A DNA stretch of 6,785 nt from Candidatus Omnitrophota bacterium. GTDB taxonomy: Bacteria; Ratteibacteria; UBA8468; B48-G9; JAFGKM01. A program made the position numbers and the translations under genes. The notes under the pieces were generated by a model. That model had not been told where the DNA came from and did not search any database. It was given only the letters and a program-made list of their open reading frames with translations. Positions 4,650-6,785 of this stretch are shown here, piece after piece (the first letter of the stretch is position 1; each line of letters starts with the position of its first letter). The stretch covers positions 2,377 to 9,161 of the forward strand of contig JAMWCA010000047.1 in assembly GCA_023819545.1 (NCBI GenBank). The letters are read 5' to 3'.

Positions 4650-6315
4650 TTTCTTTTATTTTTATTTCTTCAATATTATGTAAAACTCCACCATAAACTG
4701 TAATCTTTAGATTCTCAAATTTATTTCTGACAGCATAGATAACATTTGAATTTGCTGTGTATATAAGTGGTAAATTATCTGTAACAATATATTGCCATTT
4801 ATCATAAATTTTTTTCCTTATATCTGGTTCTAAATACTTAGTTCCTTTTTCAAAAAGTTGGTCTATCTCTTTCTCTGATTGGTAATCTCTTTTATTTCCA
4901 AAATTCCAAAAATGGAGTTGCCCTTTTGAATGCCAAACATTCTTACCTCCATGCGGCTCAATACCCCCAGTTAGACCAATTATCACAGCTTCCCAGTCCT
5001 TTGTAATTGTTAGTTTGTTAACAAGTGTATTAAAATCTATCGGAAGAAGATTAACTTTCATACCAAGCTTCTCAAGGTCATTTTGAATGATATTGCCAAT
5101 CTGAACTCTCTCAGAATTATTACTATTTGTTATTATAGTAAACTCAACTCTATTACCCTTTTTATCATAAAGCATATTACCCTTCCAGAAAAATCCACTT
5201 TTAATTAAATACTCTTTTGCTTTCTCTAAATCATATTCATACTTTTTAATTTTATCATTGTAAAAAAAACCACAGGAACTATTCATTGGTCCATATTGAG
5301 GAGTGCCAAAGCCAGCATAAACATTTTTAATAATTGAATTTCTGTCAATTGAATAAGCAATACATTTCCTAAAATTTATATCAGAAAACCATTCTTTTTT
5401 ATAATCAGGTATTTTCGCGTCTATATTTTGATTTAAAGCAAGGAATTCAGAACCAAGTGATGGACCTATATCATATATTGTAAAATTTTTATCTTTTTCA
5501 AGTGGTTTTAAAACATAATAGTCCTGTCCCCTAATTGAAATTATATCAATTTCTCCAGTTCTGAATTTCAATATAGCCATATTTGGATCAGGAATAATCT
5601 GAAAAACAATTGTTTCAATATATGGAAGTGTAAAACCATCTTTATCTCTTTTCCAATAGTATTGATTTTTTTTAAGTATTATCCATTCTCCTGGTCTATA
5701 TTCTTTTATCTTATAAGGACCTGTACCAACAATATTTTCTACCTTTTCATTAACTCCCCATGAACTTGTGAATTTCCCTTCAATAACAGCTCTCTCAAGT
5801 TTATGTCTCGGCAGAATTTCTTGTCCAAGGAGTTGTAAAAAAGGAGCAAATTTTTCTGGTAAAATAAATTCAACAGTATAATCATCTATCTTGACCACCT
5901 TTATTTTTTTACCTTCTATTGTAAAAATATCTCTGCTGCTTGTTGGAATTTTGTCATTATAAATAAGATTATTAAAAGTAAAAACTACATCATCTGCAGT
6001 AAATCTTTTCCCATCATTCCATAACACATCCTTTCTTAAATAAAACTTCCAAACTTTACCAGATTTATCAGATTCCCATTTTAAAGCAAGTGAGGGTTCA
6101 ACTTTTAATGTAACACCATTTATTCTTGTAAGTCCCTCAAATATAAAACCAGTAATTAATGTGGTGCTTGTCTCCTTTGCTATAATAGGATTAAATGATT
6201 TTGGGTCTGATGAGGTTGAAAGTAAGAGTGTATTTTTTACCTTGATTTGCTCTTTCTTACAACTTGAAATAAAAAAGGTAAATAATATAGAAGCATAGAA
6301 TATTATTTTTTTCAT
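4636..6315 (-). CDS. ABC transporter substrate-binding lipoprotein (SBP family 5, DppA/OppA-like)
   Basis: This is the extracytoplasmic binding component of a peptide- or oligosaccharide-type ABC importer; the ligand cannot be read from sequence. The 559 residues match the usual 500-600. The N-terminus is a lipoprotein signal: MKK, a hydrophobic stretch (4-16), then the lipobox ISSC with the lipidated Cys19, followed by KK. The SBP_bac_5 signature is present at about 75-114: SLALKWES, KVWKFYLRKDVLWNDGK, FTADDVVFTF. The second typical block is GTGPYKIKEYRPGEWIILKKN (197-217) with YYWKRD. SILLIYTA-like closing sequence appears as LPLIYTANSN near the C-terminus, followed by NLKITVYGG. No permease or ATPase gene is in the window, so it looks like an orphan binding protein here. 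Its ATG (6315) overlaps the kinase stop as ATGA, and its 3' end overlaps the DUF2344 gene by 14 nt. No clear Shine-Dalgarno site is present. Confidence 0.92.
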   Translation of the reverse strand: MKKIIFYASILFTFFISSCKKEQIKVKNTLLLSTSSDPKSFNPIIAKETSTTLITGFIFEGLTRINGVTLKVEPSLALKWESDKSGKVWKFYLRKDVLWNDGKRFTADDVVFTFNNLIYNDKIPTSSRDIFTIEGKKIKVVKIDDYTVEFILPEKFAPFLQLLGQEILPRHKLERAVIEGKFTSSWGVNEKVENIVGTGPYKIKEYRPGEWIILKKNQYYWKRDKDGFTLPYIETIVFQIIPDPNMAILKFRTGEIDIISIRGQDYYVLKPLEKDKNFTIYDIGPSLGSEFLALNQNIDAKIPDYKKEWFSDINFRKCIAYSIDRNSIIKNVYAGFGTPQYGPMNSSCGFFYNDKIKKYEYDLEKAKEYLIKSGFFWKGNMLYDKKGNRVEFTIITNSNNSERVQIGNIIQNDLEKLGMKVNLLPIDFNTLVNKLTITKDWEAVIIGLTGGIEPHGGKNVWHSKGQLHFWNFGNKRDYQSEKEIDQLFEKGTKYLEPDIRKKIYDKWQYIVTDNLPLIYTANSNVIYAVRNKFENLKITVYGGVLHNIEEIKIKENGTI

Positions 6316-6785
6316 TCTCTAACAAGTTTTTCAAGTTCTTGTAACAATTGAGTCATATTTTGATATCTTAAATTTATATCTTCTTCTGTTGCCTTTATAA
6401 TAATTTCTTTTAATTGATGGGGAATTTTTAAATCTTCACATAAAATTCTTTGTTTACCCATTTTCTTTCTCTGGGCTCTTAGGTCTATTCTCTTGAAATA
6501 ATCCTCATCATCTTTCCCTTCAATATGAATTTTTGCTGTAATAATTTCATCAATTGTAACACCAAAACTATAAATATCTGATTGAAAAGTCGCATTTCCC
6601 TCTGCTTGTTCTTTAGAAATATAAGATATTACTCCAAATTTTGTTACTGTCCCAGATTTAGGGAATATATCTCTTTGCCAAAATCTTAAAGGTGGTTTGG
6701 CTATTCCAAAGTCAGTAATCTTTATTTTTTTAAAATCATAAGAAATTAAGATATTGTCAGGTTTAACATCCTTATGAACTATATT
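6312..6785 (-). CDS. Hanks-type Ser/Thr protein kinase, C-terminal part
   Basis: The gene enters from the right edge, so its start, the P-loop and the VAIK lysine are outside the window. The 157 visible codons begin NIVHKDVKPDNIL. HKDVKPDN (residues 4-11) is the catalytic loop, with the catalytic Asp6, Lys8 and Asn11 and Lys in place of the common Arg of HRD. ITDFGIAKP (23-31) carries the Mg-binding DFG. A 25-30 residue activation segment leads to SYISKEQAEG (54-63), the counterpart of the 'Y-SPEQ' P+1 motif with Lys instead of Pro. SDIYSFGV (69-76) is the helix-F motif with its structural Asp70. The remaining C-lobe helices follow, and the protein ends soon after the kinase domain (LLQELEKLVRE). 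No membrane segment or PASTA/sensor domain follows the domain; one could lie upstream only. The stop TGA (6314..6312) overlaps the lipoprotein ATG. The catalytic residues seen are intact, so it is probably active. Confidence 0.92.
   Translation of the reverse strand, partial: NIVHKDVKPDNILISYDFKKIKITDFGIAKPPLRFWQRDIFPKSGTVTKFGVISYISKEQAEGNATFQSDIYSFGVTIDEIITAKIHIEGKDDEDYFKRIDLRAQRKKMGKQRILCEDLKIPHQLKEIIIKATEEDINLRYQNMTQLLQELEKLVRE

Overview
The window is AT-rich bacterial DNA, packed with genes that are all on the minus strand, so transcription runs from the right end to the left end. Every gene either overlaps its neighbour or is separated by 18 nt or less. There is no non-coding stretch long enough for a separate RNA gene, and I saw no tRNA, rRNA, CRISPR array or insertion sequence. 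The organism is a bacterium: it has an RNase E/G-family nuclease, a lipoprotein signal peptide and clear Shine-Dalgarno sites. The low GC, the Hanks-type kinase, the pyruvoyl arginine decarboxylase and the unusual URO-D-like protein suggest an uncultivated or deep-branching lineage, perhaps related to PVC/Omnitrophota-type bacteria. That placement is inference and cannot be proven here.

In transcription order (right to left) the genes are: (1) the C-terminal part of a Hanks-type Ser/Thr kinase, cut by the right window edge; (2) a peptide/oligosaccharide-type ABC substrate-binding lipoprotein, coupled to the kinase by an ATGA overlap; (3) a DUF2344/TIGR03936 'radical SAM-linked' protein; (4) ribonuclease E/G (rng-like). 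Genes 2-3 and 3-4 each overlap by 14 nt. Then come (5) IolB (5-deoxy-glucuronate isomerase), (6) pyruvoyl-dependent arginine decarboxylase, (7) a uroporphyrinogen-decarboxylase-like protein split by a one-base frameshift near position 780, and (8) the first 38 codons of a probable alpha/beta hydrolase, cut by the left window edge.

The window appears to have two halves. The right half (kinase to rng) uses overlapping genes with weak ribosome binding sites and looks like a housekeeping/RNA-processing and sensing block. In the left half (iolB onward), iolB, the decarboxylase and the URO-D-like gene each have a short spacer and a strong Shine-Dalgarno site. It looks like a metabolic block for sugar acids and amines. 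A plausible sigma-70-like promoter (TTGATA-17-AATAAT) lies inside the end of rng, just before iolB, and may start the second block.

The points most worth checking are the single-base break in the URO-D-like gene, the unusual iolB - arginine decarboxylase - URO-D-like - hydrolase neighbourhood, and the DUF2344-rng pair with no radical SAM partner next to it. I found no clear new defence or mobile system.
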